Of a stretch of DNA of 64,000 bases, positions 9,841 to 19,365 are shown piece by piece. Source of the stretch: Cyclobacteriaceae bacterium. GTDB taxonomy: Bacteria; Bacteroidota; Bacteroidia; Cytophagales; Cyclobacteriaceae. Under the pieces are notes generated by a model. It made no database searches, had not been told where the DNA came from, and worked only from the letters and a program-made list of their open reading frames with translations. Where the stretch lies: positions 124,001 to 188,000 of the forward strand of contig JANQOR010000038.1 of the NCBI GenBank assembly GCA_028285685.1. Direction: 5' to 3'. Numbering within the stretch: position 1 is the first letter of the stretch; each line of letters begins with the position of its first letter. A program made the position numbers and the translations under genes.

Positions 9841-11397
9841 TTGTCCAAGCAATTATCATATCAACTGTTTAACCTCATTAAGCGGCTAACTAAGTCAGAA
9901 AAAAGGCATTTTAAGATCTATGCTAGCAGGAACATTTCGGAAAAAGAGCCACTTACTATCCAGCTGTTCGATGTACTTGACAGACAAAAACAGTATGACG
10001 AGAGAAAAATCACACGAGCTTTTCCCAAACTAAAGCCAAACACGTTGTCCAATCAAAAGGCTCATCTGTATGAGCTCTTGCTTGGAAGCCTGAGGTTATT
10101 GCACCACAATGATCCCAAGATCCGGATAAAGGAATTGATTAGTTACGCTGATGTCCTTCATATCAAAGGACTGTATCGTCAAAGCCTGGGACAGTTACAT
10201 AAGGCCAAGCAGCTGGCTGAGGAGCACCAGGTTGATATTCTCAGACTCGAGATTATTGAGTTAGAAAAGCAGATAGAGTCAAGATATGTTACAAGAAGTC
10301 ATTCCAGGAGAGCAGAGGAGTTGATTGAGGAATCTAAAAGGCTACGGGGAAAATTCTATTTTCAGGGTTCGTGGTCTGACTTGGCACTAAGCTTGTATGA
10401 CTATTACCTGAAATTCGGCCACACCAAGAATGAGCACGAGTACATTAAAATACATAGTTATTTTCATGAAAACATGCCTGAGGAAAGTGAATCTGAAGTG
10501 ATTCATGCTTACCAATGTTACGTCTGGTTTTACTATATCACGCAAGACTTTGTGCAGTGCTACCGGTATACCAAAAAGTGGTGTGGATTTTATGAGAGAA
10601 ATCAGACATTGATGCGGAATGAGCCGGAGATGTACATGCGTGGGCTACACAATGCGCTTGCCGCGCTTTTCTATTGTGATGACAGTGAAAGATTTAATGA
10701 GGGCCTAAAAAAACTTAACGAGTTCATCTTGGCTAACCACGAAGGCTTCAATGAGAACCAACTTACACTAGCTTTTATTTATTCAGAGACAGCCAAACTC
10801 AATCAGTTTTTTATCGAAGGTAGATTTAGTGATGGCGCCAAGTATTGCAAAGATTTCGAAGGGCGGATCAAAGAAAATGAAGGAAAACTGGACATCCATC
10901 GGGTGATGGTTTTTCACTACAAAATGGCCAGCTTAAAATTTGGAAGCGCAGATTTTCACGGGGCTGTTCGGCATTTGAATTTTATCATCAATCATCCAAA
11001 TCTTGCACTGAAGGAAGACATTCAGTGTTTTGCTCGAATATTGAACCTGATCGCTCACTATGAGCTCGGAAATGACGACCTAATTGATTTTCAAATCAAA
11101 TCAACTTATCGGTTTCTTTTGAAATTAAAGGACTATCAAAAAGTGCAATCGGCAATTTTTGGATTCCTGAAGAAATCCGTTTACATGGATAGGAAGCGAC
11201 TCATTCCTAATTTTAAATCTCTGCGCGAGGAGTTGATTGAAATTCTCGAAGATCCGTACGAGCGCAGACCAACCCTTTATTTGGATATTATTTCGTGGCT
11301 GGAAAGTAAAATTCAAAATAGACCTGTTGAAGAGATAGTTAGAGAAAAGAAGAAACTAGGACCCAGAATTTTGACAGAAATAAAAAAGCCAGAATAG
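9841..11397 (+). CDS. Helical-repeat (TPR-like) protein of unknown function
   Basis: A 518-residue soluble protein with no signal peptide or membrane segment, read from a TTG start. It is rich in helices with regularly spaced aromatic and leucine residues, and contains segments such as GLYRQSLGQLHKAKQLAEEH that resemble tetratricopeptide repeats. The N-terminus (LIKRLTKSEKRHFKIYA) is strongly basic. I do not recognise a named family. It is divergent from leuA, and its stop codon lies in a bidirectional terminator shared with tsf. The start is uncertain because no ATG lies nearby. Confidence 0.75.
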   Translation: MSKQLSYQLFNLIKRLTKSEKRHFKIYASRNISEKEPLTIQLFDVLDRQKQYDERKITRAFPKLKPNTLSNQKAHLYELLLGSLRLLHHNDPKIRIKELISYADVLHIKGLYRQSLGQLHKAKQLAEEHQVDILRLEIIELEKQIESRYVTRSHSRRAEELIEESKRLRGKFYFQGSWSDLALSLYDYYLKFGHTKNEHEYIKIHSYFHENMPEESESEVIHAYQCYVWFYYITQDFVQCYRYTKKWCGFYERNQTLMRNEPEMYMRGLHNALAALFYCDDSERFNEGLKKLNEFILANHEGFNENQLTLAFIYSETAKLNQFFIEGRFSDGAKYCKDFEGRIKENEGKLDIHRVMVFHYKMASLKFGSADFHGAVRHLNFIINHPNLALKEDIQCFARILNLIAHYELGNDDLIDFQIKSTYRFLLKLKDYQKVQSAIFGFLKKSVYMDRKRLIPNFKSLREELIEILEDPYERRPTLYLDIISWLESKIQNRPVEEIVREKKKLGPRILTEIKKPE

Positions 11398-11411
11398 AAA
11401 TCCTGGCTTTT
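11384..11411. terminator. Bidirectional intrinsic terminator between convergent genes
   Basis: AAAAGCCAG (11384-11392) pairs with CTGGCTTTT (11403-11411) across a 10-nt loop. The minus strand continues into a six-T run, so the stronger direction ends the rplM-rpsI-rpsB-tsf transcript. The plus direction overlaps the stop codon of the upstream helical-repeat gene. Confidence 0.75.
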
Positions 11412-11430
11412 GTTGATATACGTAAAAATC

Positions 11431-12261
11431 TTAACCGATCATTACTCTCTTAAATTCTGAGACGGTAAGTCCTTTCGAAACTCCGTCCAGATACTGAGAT
11501 ATTGATTTAGAATTGTCTTTGACAAACGCCTGACTTAAGAGCGTGTTTTCCTTGAAAAACTTGTTGAGCTTACCCAACGCGATCTTCTCTACCAATTCCT
11601 CTGGCTTTCCTTCTTGCCTGGCTTGGTCCTTTCCAATCTCAACTTCTTTCTCAACAATAGAAGCGTCAACTCCATCCTTATCTACTGCAACAGGATTCAT
11701 TGCTGCGATTTGCATAGCTACATCTTTGCCTGCTTCAGCGACATCTGTTCCATTCGCATTCTGGAGCGCCACTAAAACACCTAACTTGGAATTTGAGTGG
11801 ATGTAAGGAACTATTGCTTCGCCCGAAAGTAACTCGAACGCTTTGACTTCAAGTTTCTCCCCAATTTTTCCAGTCAGTTCAACGATCTTTTCTCCGACTG
11901 TTAGATCACCAAGGCTCATCGCGTTCAGTGCTTCAGTGTTTGCAGGTTTTTGTGCAAAAGCCAGCTCTGCAATTTGATTTCCAAGTGCTACAAATTCTTC
12001 ATTCTTAGCTACGAAATCTGTTTCGCACGTGAAAGCAACTAGCGCTCCTTCTGTTCCTGATTCGTTCGTCTTAGCAAATACCACTCCTTCAGAGGTTTCT
12101 CGGTCTGCTCGAGATGCAGAAACCTTCTGACCCTTTTTCCTAAGCAATTCAATTGCTTTGTCAAAGTCTCCTCCTGCTTCAGTCAGTGCCTTTTTGCAGT
12201 CCATCATGCCTGCACCGGTCATTTGTCGAAGTTTGTTTACGTCTTGTGCTGTGATCGCCAT
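11431..12261 (-). CDS. tsf: Translation elongation factor Ts
   Basis: Nucleotide exchange factor for EF-Tu. The chosen start gives MAITAQDVNKLRQMTGAGMMDCKKAL, the normal N-terminus with the UBA-like helix; a longer reading up to 12333 would add 24 unrelated residues. The protein has 276 residues, in the family range. It follows rpsB, as in most bacteria, after a 100-nt gap that contains a hairpin. Confidence 0.96.
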   Translation of the reverse strand: MAITAQDVNKLRQMTGAGMMDCKKALTEAGGDFDKAIELLRKKGQKVSASRADRETSEGVVFAKTNESGTEGALVAFTCETDFVAKNEEFVALGNQIAELAFAQKPANTEALNAMSLGDLTVGEKIVELTGKIGEKLEVKAFELLSGEAIVPYIHSNSKLGVLVALQNANGTDVAEAGKDVAMQIAAMNPVAVDKDGVDASIVEKEVEIGKDQARQEGKPEELVEKIALGKLNKFFKENTLLSQAFVKDNSKSISQYLDGVSKGLTVSEFKRVMIG

Positions 12262-12301
12262 CTTATTAAAATGTTTTTTTTGTGTTTCAATGCTGTTAAA
12301 T

Positions 12302-12333
12302 AAAAATTGAACACCGTCAGGGACAATGTTCAA
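12302..12333 (-). terminator. Hairpin between rpsB and tsf, possible partial terminator
   Basis: On the minus strand TTGAACA (12333-12327) pairs with TGTTCAA (12313-12307). An inner GTC/GAC pairing is possible, and TTTTTA follows. This could lower tsf transcription relative to the ribosomal genes or act as a processing site. The stem is short, so termination would be incomplete. Confidence 0.45.
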
Positions 12334-12361
12334 TCTTCAAAATCAAGATTTCTTTTCGAGT

Positions 12362-13129
12362 TTACTCTGTCACTTCCGGTTTCTCGTCAACCGCTTTTTT
12401 TGCAGCTTCTTCCTCAGCGGCAGCTTGCTCTTCCTTATCCTTTTTCCTTTCAGCCAATGCTTCTTCCAACGCTGCACCTACGTACTGAGTAATCAGCTGA
12501 ATGGATTTGAATGCATCATCGTTTCCGGGAATCGGGTAATCAATTTTGTTTGGATCTGAATTGGTATCTACGATTCCAAAAACAGGGATATTCAATTTTT
12601 GAGCCTCCGCTATTGCGATGTGCTCTCTTTTGATGTCGATAACAAAGAGTGCTGCAGGAAGTCTGTTAAGGTCAGCAATTCCGCCAAGAACCTTTCTCAG
12701 TTTATCCTTTTCACGAGTCATCATCAGTCGCTCCCTCTTTGCGAGGTTGGCATAAGATTCCTCTTTCATCATTTTTTCCATTGAAGTCATTTTCTTCAAT
12801 GATTTTCTGATGGTAGAGAAGTTAGTGAGCATACCGCCAAGCCATCTTTCAGTCACATATGGCATTTTTAGCTTTTGCGCTTCGGTTTCCACTACCTCTT
12901 TTGCCTGCTTCTTGGTTGCCACAAACATTACTTTTCGACCTGATCGAACAATCGCTTGAAGTGATTGAACAGCGTCATCAAGGCAAGTGAGTGTTTTGTG
13001 AAGATCGATAATATGGATACCATTTTTTTCCATGAAAATGAAAGGTGCCATGGCAGGGTTCCATTTCCTGGTTAGGTGCCCAAAGTGTACACCTGCATCC
13101 AATAAATCTTTATGTTCTAATTTTTTCAT
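12362..13129 (-). CDS. rpsB: 30S ribosomal protein S2
   Basis: Small-subunit protein S2. The N-terminus LLDAGVHFGHLTRKWNPAMAP is the family signature, and WLGGMLTNFSTIR and NKIDYPIPGNDDA follow in order. It has 255 residues with a charged Ala/Glu-rich C-terminal tail (from about residue 225) that is typical of Bacteroidota S2. It lies in the rplM-rpsI-rpsB-tsf operon. Confidence 0.96.
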   Translation of the reverse strand: MKKLEHKDLLDAGVHFGHLTRKWNPAMAPFIFMEKNGIHIIDLHKTLTCLDDAVQSLQAIVRSGRKVMFVATKKQAKEVVETEAQKLKMPYVTERWLGGMLTNFSTIRKSLKKMTSMEKMMKEESYANLAKRERLMMTREKDKLRKVLGGIADLNRLPAALFVIDIKREHIAIAEAQKLNIPVFGIVDTNSDPNKIDYPIPGNDDAFKSIQLITQYVGAALEEALAERKKDKEEQAAAEEEAAKKAVDEKPEVTE

Positions 13130-13147
13130 TCTGGCTTTTGCTCAATC

Positions 13148-13534
13148 TTATCGTTTACTGAACTGGAATCTTCTTCTAGCTTTTCTTCGTCCGTATTTTT
13201 TACGCTCAACCATTCTTGAATCTCTGGTTAAGAATCCTTCGGACTTCAGTGGACCTCTGAATTCGGGGTCAGCTTCTGTCAATGCTCGGGCGATTGCAAG
13301 TCTTACCGCCTCTGCCTGACCAGAGGGACCGCCTCCCATCACATTAACCTGGATATCGAAATTGCCGTCTTGCTCAACTTTTACCAGAGGCTGCTTTACA
13401 ATTGTTTGAAGAATTTCTGAAGGAAAGTACTCGGTGAGCTCTCGGCTATTCACCTTGATTTCACCTTTTCCGCTGCTCATATAGATGCGCGCTACTGATG
13501 TCTTTCTCCTTCCTAACGTGTTAATTCTGTCCAT
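13148..13534 (-). CDS. rpsI: 30S ribosomal protein S9
   Basis: Small-subunit protein S9, 128 residues. It shows the GRRKTSVARIY start, the GGGPSGQAEAVRLAIARAL segment, and the basic C-terminal tail ending KARRRFQFSKR that reaches the P-site tRNA. It lies 6 nt after rplM. Confidence 0.97.
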   Translation of the reverse strand: MDRINTLGRRKTSVARIYMSSGKGEIKVNSRELTEYFPSEILQTIVKQPLVKVEQDGNFDIQVNVMGGGPSGQAEAVRLAIARALTEADPEFRGPLKSEGFLTRDSRMVERKKYGRRKARRRFQFSKR

Positions 13535-13540
13535 TCAGAT

Positions 13541-13984
13541 CTAAAATTTTACTTCTTTTGGTTTTTGAGCTTCATGAGGGTGCTCAGCACCTTCATAGAC
13601 GTGTAGATTTTTGAAAAGCTGTCTTCCCAGCCTGTTGATAGGAAGCATTCCTCTAACAGCTTTTTCCACCAAAATGGTTGAAGATTTAGCTTTCACCTGG
13701 TTGGGTGTTTCAGTTCTTTGACCACCGGGATATCCTGTGTGACGAACATATTGCTTGTCTGTCCATTTGTTCCCGGTCAATCTCACTTTGTCTGCATTGA
13801 TGACGATTACATTGTCACCGCAATCCACATGTGGAGTATACCCAGGCTTGTGTTTGCCTCTGATCAACTTTGCAACCTCACTTGCCATTCTTCCAAGTAC
13901 CTGAGAATCAGCATCTACGATGAGCCAGTTCTTCTCTACAGTTGCTTTGTTTAGTGATACAGTTTTGTAGCTGTTAGTATCCAA
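13541..13984 (-). CDS. rplM: 50S ribosomal protein L13
   Basis: Large-subunit protein L13, 147 residues. It contains NWLIVDADSQVLGRMAS and YTPHVDCGDNVIVINADK, plus HTGYPGGQ. The start is TTG at 13984-13982; this gives the usual N-terminus MDTNSYKTVS, and no ATG is available in frame. A strong promoter lies about 50 nt upstream. The short leader contains an unusual Shine-Dalgarno-like GAGGAGG placed about 30 nt before the start, so the gene may be autoregulated. Confidence 0.95.
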   Translation of the reverse strand: MDTNSYKTVSLNKATVEKNWLIVDADSQVLGRMASEVAKLIRGKHKPGYTPHVDCGDNVIVINADKVRLTGNKWTDKQYVRHTGYPGGQRTETPNQVKAKSSTILVEKAVRGMLPINRLGRQLFKNLHVYEGAEHPHEAQKPKEVKF

Positions 13985-14034
13985 TTTTCTGTCGATTTTT
14001 TCGTATCAAAATCCTCCTCTTTCGAAAAGGGACA

Positions 14035-14065
14035 CAAAAGTATAATTTTCATTTTAGAAATCAAA
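14035..14065 (-). promoter_or_regulatory. Promoter of the rplM-rpsI-rpsB-tsf operon
   Basis: On the minus strand TTTG (14065-14062), 19 nt, then TACTTTTG (14042-14035). This is a near-ideal Bacteroidota TTTG-N19-TAnnTTTG promoter. The transcript would start near 14028, about 44 nt before rplM. Confidence 0.8.
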
Positions 14066-14075
14066 TAGGACTGTC

Positions 14076-14813
14076 CTAATTAAATTTTCTAAGCTGCTTG
14101 AGTAAAACCTCAAAATCTCTTGGGTAAGGGGCTTCTAAATCTAAAGTGGAGCCATCCATTTGTTTGAAGGCTATGTTAAATGAATGAAGAGCCACACGAT
14201 TTATGATTGGCTTCTCTTCCTCCCATTTCTTTTGATTAAAATTTCGCTTTAGCTGTGATAGATAGGCTGCTTCTCCACCGTAGTCTTTATCATGAACAAT
14301 TGGAGCCTGATGATGTGCAAGATGAGCACGGATCTGATGCATCCGGCCTGTAACAGGGAAGCACCTTACAAACGTGTGTTTTTTAAACAGCTCCATTGTC
14401 TCGATCAGCGTCAGTGAGGGTTTGCCATTTCTAAAATCAACCCTGGATTTATTAGTGGTACTGAACAAGGGTTCCTCAGCTTCAAAATCCTGAAATTTGT
14501 GGAGTCCTGTAAGTACAGCGTGGTATACCTTCTTGACTTGTCTGTTTTCGAGTAATCCGGCAAAGTGCTTGTAAGCATCCTGGTGATTTGCGATCACAAT
14601 CAGGCCGGAAGTTTCCTTGTCTAATCGATGGCATACCTGGGCTTCTTGATTGACATTTTTAGCCAACTTCAGAAGATTGGTAGGATCATTTCTATCCTCC
14701 AGGCTTGATAAATGTGGAGGTTTGTTTAGAACAGTGAAGTCATCGTTCCTATGTAAAATGAGCTCGCTGAAGTCTATACTTTTTAAAGATCTATGCGAAC
14801 TCTTCTTCATCAT
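14076..14813 (-). CDS. RluA-family RNA pseudouridine synthase
   Basis: Isomerises uridine to pseudouridine in rRNA or tRNA. The catalytic motif HRLDKETSGLIVIA lies near residue 62, with the aspartate in the RLD triplet, and TGRMHQIRAHL comes later. At 245 residues it lacks the S4 domain of RluC/RluD, so the exact target site cannot be assigned. It overlaps the end of the upstream histidine kinase gene by 23 nt; a start at the second Met is equally possible. Confidence 0.88.
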   Translation of the reverse strand: MMKKSSHRSLKSIDFSELILHRNDDFTVLNKPPHLSSLEDRNDPTNLLKLAKNVNQEAQVCHRLDKETSGLIVIANHQDAYKHFAGLLENRQVKKVYHAVLTGLHKFQDFEAEEPLFSTTNKSRVDFRNGKPSLTLIETMELFKKHTFVRCFPVTGRMHQIRAHLAHHQAPIVHDKDYGGEAAYLSQLKRNFNQKKWEEEKPIINRVALHSFNIAFKQMDGSTLDLEAPYPRDFEVLLKQLRKFN

Positions 14814-15858
14814 TAACTTCCTCTACGTGTTCTATGAAAGTGGCTTTTTCTAAATCAAAATAGAACTTGGATCCAATTTTGAATTTGCTTTCAACAAAAA
14901 TCTCGGAATCGTGACCATCCAGAATATGCTTGACAATAGATAGACCTAGGCCCGTTCCACCTTTTTCTCTCGATCGACTCTTTTCCACACGATAGAATCG
15001 CTCGAAGATCCTACTTAAATGCTCCTTAGGAATTCCTCTCCCATTATCTTGTACAATGGTCCTGATTTTCCCGTCAACTTCCTTGAATTTGACTCTTACT
15101 TTTCCGCCTTTTCGTGTGTATTTGATTGCGTTGGAAACCAAATTCATCATTACCTGATAAATTCTTCTATAATCACCTCTAACAATGATCGGTTCTGAAT
15201 GCTTTTTAGGAAGCTTAAGATCAATTTCATTCTTTTCAGCCCTTGACTCAAGCTGATCTAAGATTTCCTGACATAATGCCAACATGTCGAAATTCTCAAA
15301 GTGCATTCTTATGTCTCCAGATTCTATCTGGGAGATTGTTAAAAGGTCTTGGACAAGAAGATCCAGTCCATCCAGACTCCTGGCTGCTTTTTTTAAAAAC
15401 TTTTTTCTGACTTCCTTGTCATGTATGGCTCCATCGAGCAGGGTGTGCACAAAACCCTGGGCCGCGAAAATAGGTGTTTTTAATTCATGAGAAACATCGG
15501 CGATGAACTCCCTTCTGAAATTTTCGAGTTCCTTCAATCGATCGATTTCTTCCTGCTTGCTTTTAACGTAGTCTGAGATCTCACTATTGATTTTTTTCAG
15601 CGGATTTTCAGCGGATTTTTTGAGGTGAAATTTACCATCCTTTATCTGTTTTAGGTTGTTTCGTATCTCATCTATTTGCCTGAAGAAGAAGAATTCAAGA
15701 AAGATCCTAACCAGGATATAGGAGGAGAGGAATGAAAGGACTGAGGCTATTAACAGTCCGTTGATTGGAACATCAGGAACAAGTGAGATGAATGCAGTCG
15801 TAATAGCAGCGACGCATGCCGATAGAAGCAACGCAATTGCTTTTGGATTAAACTGCAT
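14791..15858 (-). CDS. PhoR-like sensor histidine kinase
   Basis: Membrane sensor kinase of 355 residues. Two membrane segments lie at about residues 7-27 and 33-58, followed by a linker and coiled coil. The HisKA box IADVSHELKTPI has the phospho-accepting His124. HATPase motifs follow: the N box MNLVSNAIKYT, DNGRGIPKEHL, and GTGLGLSIVKHI. There is no PAS domain and little periplasmic loop, which fits the short PhoR-like kinases of this phylum. It is cotranscribed with the response regulator upstream, 12 nt away. Confidence 0.9.
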   Translation of the reverse strand: MQFNPKAIALLLSACVAAITTAFISLVPDVPINGLLIASVLSFLSSYILVRIFLEFFFFRQIDEIRNNLKQIKDGKFHLKKSAENPLKKINSEISDYVKSKQEEIDRLKELENFRREFIADVSHELKTPIFAAQGFVHTLLDGAIHDKEVRKKFLKKAARSLDGLDLLVQDLLTISQIESGDIRMHFENFDMLALCQEILDQLESRAEKNEIDLKLPKKHSEPIIVRGDYRRIYQVMMNLVSNAIKYTRKGGKVRVKFKEVDGKIRTIVQDNGRGIPKEHLSRIFERFYRVEKSRSREKGGTGLGLSIVKHILDGHDSEIFVESKFKIGSKFYFDLEKATFIEHVEEVNDEEEFA

Positions 15859-15870
15859 GTAGAAGGGTTA

Positions 15871-16557
15871 TTAGTTTATCTCAAATTTATATCCTACGCC
15901 CTTAACCGTAGATATATAGCCATCTCCAATTTTCTCCCTGACCTTTCGAATATGGACATCGACTGTACGTGCAAGGACGTAAACATCCGTTCCCCAGATA
16001 TTTCTTAGTAGCTCATCGCGATTGAAGACTTTGCCGGGATTTTCAGCAAGAAAATAGAGCAATTCAAATTCTTTTTTTGGAAGATTGATCTTATTATCAT
16101 CGATGGTGACTGTGTAACTGGTTCTGTCAACGATCAGGTCACCAAAAGTGATTTGATTCGACTCTTTTTTCTGTTTTTTCTCTCTTCTAAAAAGGGCGTT
16201 GATCCGGCTCATGAGTGCCCTCGGTTTGATAGGCTTTGTGATGTAGTCGTCTGCACCCATGTCAAAGGCAGCAACTTCAGAGTATTCCTCCGATCTCGCA
16301 GTTAGAAAGATTACATAGCAATTTGCAAGCTCGGGAAGCTCCCTTATTTGCCGACAGGTTTCAACGCCATCTTGCTTTGGCATCATGATGTCTAAGAGAA
16401 TTAGGTCCGGAACGAAGGACTTTGCTACCTCGACCCCTTTCATGCCATCATTGGCAGTTTTTACGTCGTAGCCTTCTTTAGATAAGTTGTACTTGAGGAG
16501 CTCGAGGATATCTTCCTCATCGTCAATAAGAAGTATTTTTTGGTCGGTTTTTGCCAT
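15871..16557 (-). CDS. PhoB/OmpR-family response regulator
   Basis: DNA-binding response regulator of 228 residues. The receiver domain begins KILLIDDEEDILELL, with the phospho-acceptor Asp in LILLDIMMPK, and the C-terminal winged helix contains ARTVDVHIRKVREKIG and the end motif VKGVGYKFE. I chose the ATG at 16557 because the longer reading (to 16590) starts inside a probable -7 element, TAAATTTG at 16595-16588. With the kinase it forms a PhoR/PhoB-like pair; the signal is not visible from sequence. Confidence 0.92.
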   Translation of the reverse strand: MAKTDQKILLIDDEEDILELLKYNLSKEGYDVKTANDGMKGVEVAKSFVPDLILLDIMMPKQDGVETCRQIRELPELANCYVIFLTARSEEYSEVAAFDMGADDYITKPIKPRALMSRINALFRREKKQKKESNQITFGDLIVDRTSYTVTIDDNKINLPKKEFELLYFLAENPGKVFNRDELLRNIWGTDVYVLARTVDVHIRKVREKIGDGYISTVKGVGYKFEIN

Positions 16558-16693
16558 TTTTTGCCGGAATTTGCCAGCACTTGAAAACAAATTTAGTCAC
16601 CAGTATTTGCCTAACTGGATTAAGTTCAAGATTATTTAAAATTAGGGAGAAATCAACGCTATGTTAAAAACGTAACAATTTGTTAAAATGTGG

Positions 16694-17716
16694 TCAATCT
16701 GAGTGATAATCTACCATTCCTTTTACAAAGAGTTTCAAGTCCCCAGCGTAGATAGTGTTAAATATTTTAGACAGTGAATCTTCGGAGGAATGATACCTTA
16801 GAAAGGACATGAAATATGCGTTGTTAGGGTGACTGTTTTCAAAAATCCGATAGTATCTCTGGTTATGGAAATGAGCAGTGTCAAGCGAAGTGACGATGTC
16901 TCTTATTAGCTCCTTTTTTCTACTTTCTTTGAGTGAGTCAGGGTCAGAATCCTTAAAAGTGGAATACAGGCTGTCAAGTATCTGAGTTGAGAGAAGCATT
17001 TGCCGGGTGAAGTTCAGGCCGTCTTCGTTTTGCATCAGATAATCCTCTAGTTCAAATGAGCCTTTTCCATATTTTGATTCCAGAAATTTGACCGCTCCCA
17101 GCTCGCCAATAAAAGAGGCGAGGTTTTCATTGAATTCTATATCGTCCTTTATGAACAAAGTTGAATGCGTGAGTTCATGGATGATGAGATCGGCCAATCC
17201 TCCTTCTGATCGGTTCAGCATATTCGATAAGATTGGATCGGAGAACCAACCCAATGTAGACCAACCGCTGACCGTCCTGATGCGCGCATCGTAGTTTTGG
17301 GATCTAAGAAGATCTTGTTCTTTTTTGGCTTCCTCGAGATTGAAGAAACCTTTGTACGGGAATGATCCCAAGAAAGGAAATGACCATGTTTTGGGAGTGA
17401 AGCTATAGGGTTCGCACGCCGATAAATTCCATAACGAGGTTTTACCCTTTTGATCATATAGAGTGGTATAATTCTTAGAATCCTTTAAGCCAATTGAGTC
17501 TATCGCAAATTGTCTAACCTCTTGAATGATTCGAATCTTCGCCTTGAGCGAATCGGGGAATTCTGTATCATCAAGTACCTTATCAATATCTCTAGCCTCC
17601 CGTACAATTCGTATTTGACCTTTAGCTTGTGCTATTCCATAAGTCAGGAGGTCCCAATAGAAGATTGATAGCCCAAGGACGACGACAAATAGTGCAAGAA
17701 GGATTTTCCGGATCAT
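16694..17716 (-). CDS. Putative membrane-anchored zinc aminopeptidase
   Basis: A 340-residue protein with one N-terminal membrane segment (residues 4-23). The zinc motif HELTH lies in LIIHELTHSTLF near residue 188, followed by NENLASFIGELGAVKFL, which could give the third ligand. The overall layout matches the COG4324/Pfam Aminopep family of predicted aminopeptidases. It sits alone between the PhoB-like regulator and a small plus-strand gene. Confidence 0.8.
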   Translation of the reverse strand: MIRKILLALFVVVLGLSIFYWDLLTYGIAQAKGQIRIVREARDIDKVLDDTEFPDSLKAKIRIIQEVRQFAIDSIGLKDSKNYTTLYDQKGKTSLWNLSACEPYSFTPKTWSFPFLGSFPYKGFFNLEEAKKEQDLLRSQNYDARIRTVSGWSTLGWFSDPILSNMLNRSEGGLADLIIHELTHSTLFIKDDIEFNENLASFIGELGAVKFLESKYGKGSFELEDYLMQNEDGLNFTRQMLLSTQILDSLYSTFKDSDPDSLKESRKKELIRDIVTSLDTAHFHNQRYYRIFENSHPNNAYFMSFLRYHSSEDSLSKIFNTIYAGDLKLFVKGMVDYHSD

Positions 17717-17786
17717 TCTACAACTTTATTTATTGTTTATCGTAAGTTACCTTGTATTGCATAGTAACTTACATTACCTTTATGTC

Positions 17787-18185
17787 ATGGATTTAAAAGA
17801 TCACGATCAAAATCTTAAAATCATCGGGAAAATCATGTTAGCATTGGGCCTAATCCTTGTCCCATTCTCAGTGTTTTCGTTTTTCTTCCTGGAGGCTTTT
17901 GAAGAGTCTGATTTTTGGCTTGATTTTGACAGGATCGAAATATTCTTTGTTCATATCCGCAATCCGCAGAGGATCCTCTACTTTTTTCCAGTATTCTATG
18001 GAATTCTAGCGGCGCTCTTTATTACCACCGGAGTAGGACTGGTAGGTGAAAAAGAGTGGGGGAAGAAATTTGCTATGGTCCCGGCTGTTTTGATGCTTTT
18101 CGAATTCCCAATTGGGACCGCCTTAGGTGCTTACATGATATACGCTTTACACTCAAGGAAGGAAAATCAGGTAAATGGTGCCTAA
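17787..18185 (+). CDS. Small membrane protein of unknown function
   Basis: A 132-residue protein starting at MDLKDHDQNL. An upstream TTG reading from 17733 would add 18 residues but lies too close to the opposite gene. Three hydrophobic segments are seen: residues about 13-35, 60-80 and 95-120. No family is recognised. It precedes recA by 89 nt but need not be cotranscribed with it. Confidence 0.7.
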   Translation: MDLKDHDQNLKIIGKIMLALGLILVPFSVFSFFFLEAFEESDFWLDFDRIEIFFVHIRNPQRILYFFPVFYGILAALFITTGVGLVGEKEWGKKFAMVPAVLMLFEFPIGTALGAYMIYALHSRKENQVNGA

Positions 18186-18274
18186 AAAATTTTACTAATA
18201 TTTTTAGCTAAAATCGATTTTCTTCTGTTCATAACTACTATTTTTGCGAGGATTAAAACCTTGAATCGAATAGT

Positions 18275-19276
18275 ATGTCAGACTCAGATGAAAAATTAAA
18301 AGCGCTACAGATTACCATTGATAAGCTAGAGAAAACCTACGGAAAAGGTACGATAATGAAGCTTAACGATACAACCGTGGCGGATGTCCCGGTGATATCC
18401 ACGGGTTCATTGAGTCTTGACATGGCTTTGGGTGTGGGCGGGATTCCACGAGGCAGGATAATCGAAGTCTATGGCCCCGAATCGTCAGGAAAAACTACAT
18501 TGTCCATGCATTGCATTGCGGAGGCTCAAAAGCAAGGAGGTCTTGCCGCTTTTATCGATGCAGAACATGCGTTTGATAAAGCATATGCAGAAAAATTGGG
18601 TATTGATACCGAAAACCTTCTAATCTCACAGCCTGATAACGGCGAGCAGGCACTGGAAATAACGGAGCATTTAATTCGGTCGGGAGCTATTGATATTATC
18701 GTGGTTGATTCTGTAGCCGCATTGGTTCCAAGAGGAGAATTAGAAGGTGAGATGGGAGACAGCAAGATGGGATTGCAAGCGCGACTCATGTCTCAGGCGC
18801 TCAGGAAACTTACTGGTACAATAAGCAAAACAGGATGCTCCTGTATTTTCATCAATCAGCTGAGGGAAAAGATCGGGGTGATGTTTGGAAACCCCGAGAC
18901 AACTACTGGTGGAAATGCACTGAAATTCTATGCTTCCATTCGATTGGACATTAGAAGAATAGGGCAAATAAAGGAATCTGCTGATAATGTAATGGGCAAT
19001 AGGACACGTGTAAAGGTGGTTAAAAATAAGGTGGCCCCGCCTTTCAAGGTCGTTGAGTTTGACATCATGTATGGGAGAGGAATCAGTAAGAGCGGTGAAA
19101 TTGTAGATATTGGAGTTGAATTGGACGTGATTCAAAAGTCGGGTTCCTGGTTCTCATACAATGGAAACAAACTGGGTCAAGGGCGCGATGCTGTCAAGCA
19201 GCTTATTGAAGACAATCCGGAGCTGATGGAGGAATTGGAGAAGGCCATCAAAGCAAAATTGAATGGAGAAGCCTAA
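18275..19276 (+). CDS. recA: Recombinase RecA
   Basis: ATP-dependent strand-exchange protein for recombination and SOS induction. Walker [10 protein letters not shown] is at residues 67-75, Walker [13 protein letters not shown] follows, and the L2 region [20 protein letters not shown] is present. It has 333 residues with a short acidic C-terminus. TATTTTTG at 18239-18246 matches a -7 element about 30 nt before the ATG. I saw no convincing LexA palindrome upstream. Confidence 0.97.
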   Translation: MSDSDEKLKALQITIDKLEKTYGKGTIMKLNDTTVADVPVISTGSLSLDMALGVGGIPRGRIIEVYGPESSGKTTLSMHCIAEAQKQGGLAAFIDAEHAFDKAYAEKLGIDTENLLISQPDNGEQALEITEHLIRSGAIDIIVVDSVAALVPRGELEGEMGDSKMGLQARLMSQALRKLTGTISKTGCSCIFINQLREKIGVMFGNPETTTGGNALKFYASIRLDIRRIGQIKESADNVMGNRTRVKVVKNKVAPPFKVVEFDIMYGRGISKSGEIVDIGVELDVIQKSGSWFSYNGNKLGQGRDAVKQLIEDNPELMEELEKAIKAKLNGEA

Positions 19277-19365
19277 TCTATCGATTTATTGATTTCGAGA
19301 TTTACGATTGGTTCAAATTTTTACTACCTACACGGCAGTCGTAAAAATCTTACAATCGCAAAATC

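Noticed and set aside
18186-18274. LexA/SOS box upstream of recA
   Set aside because: No convincing palindrome could be found.
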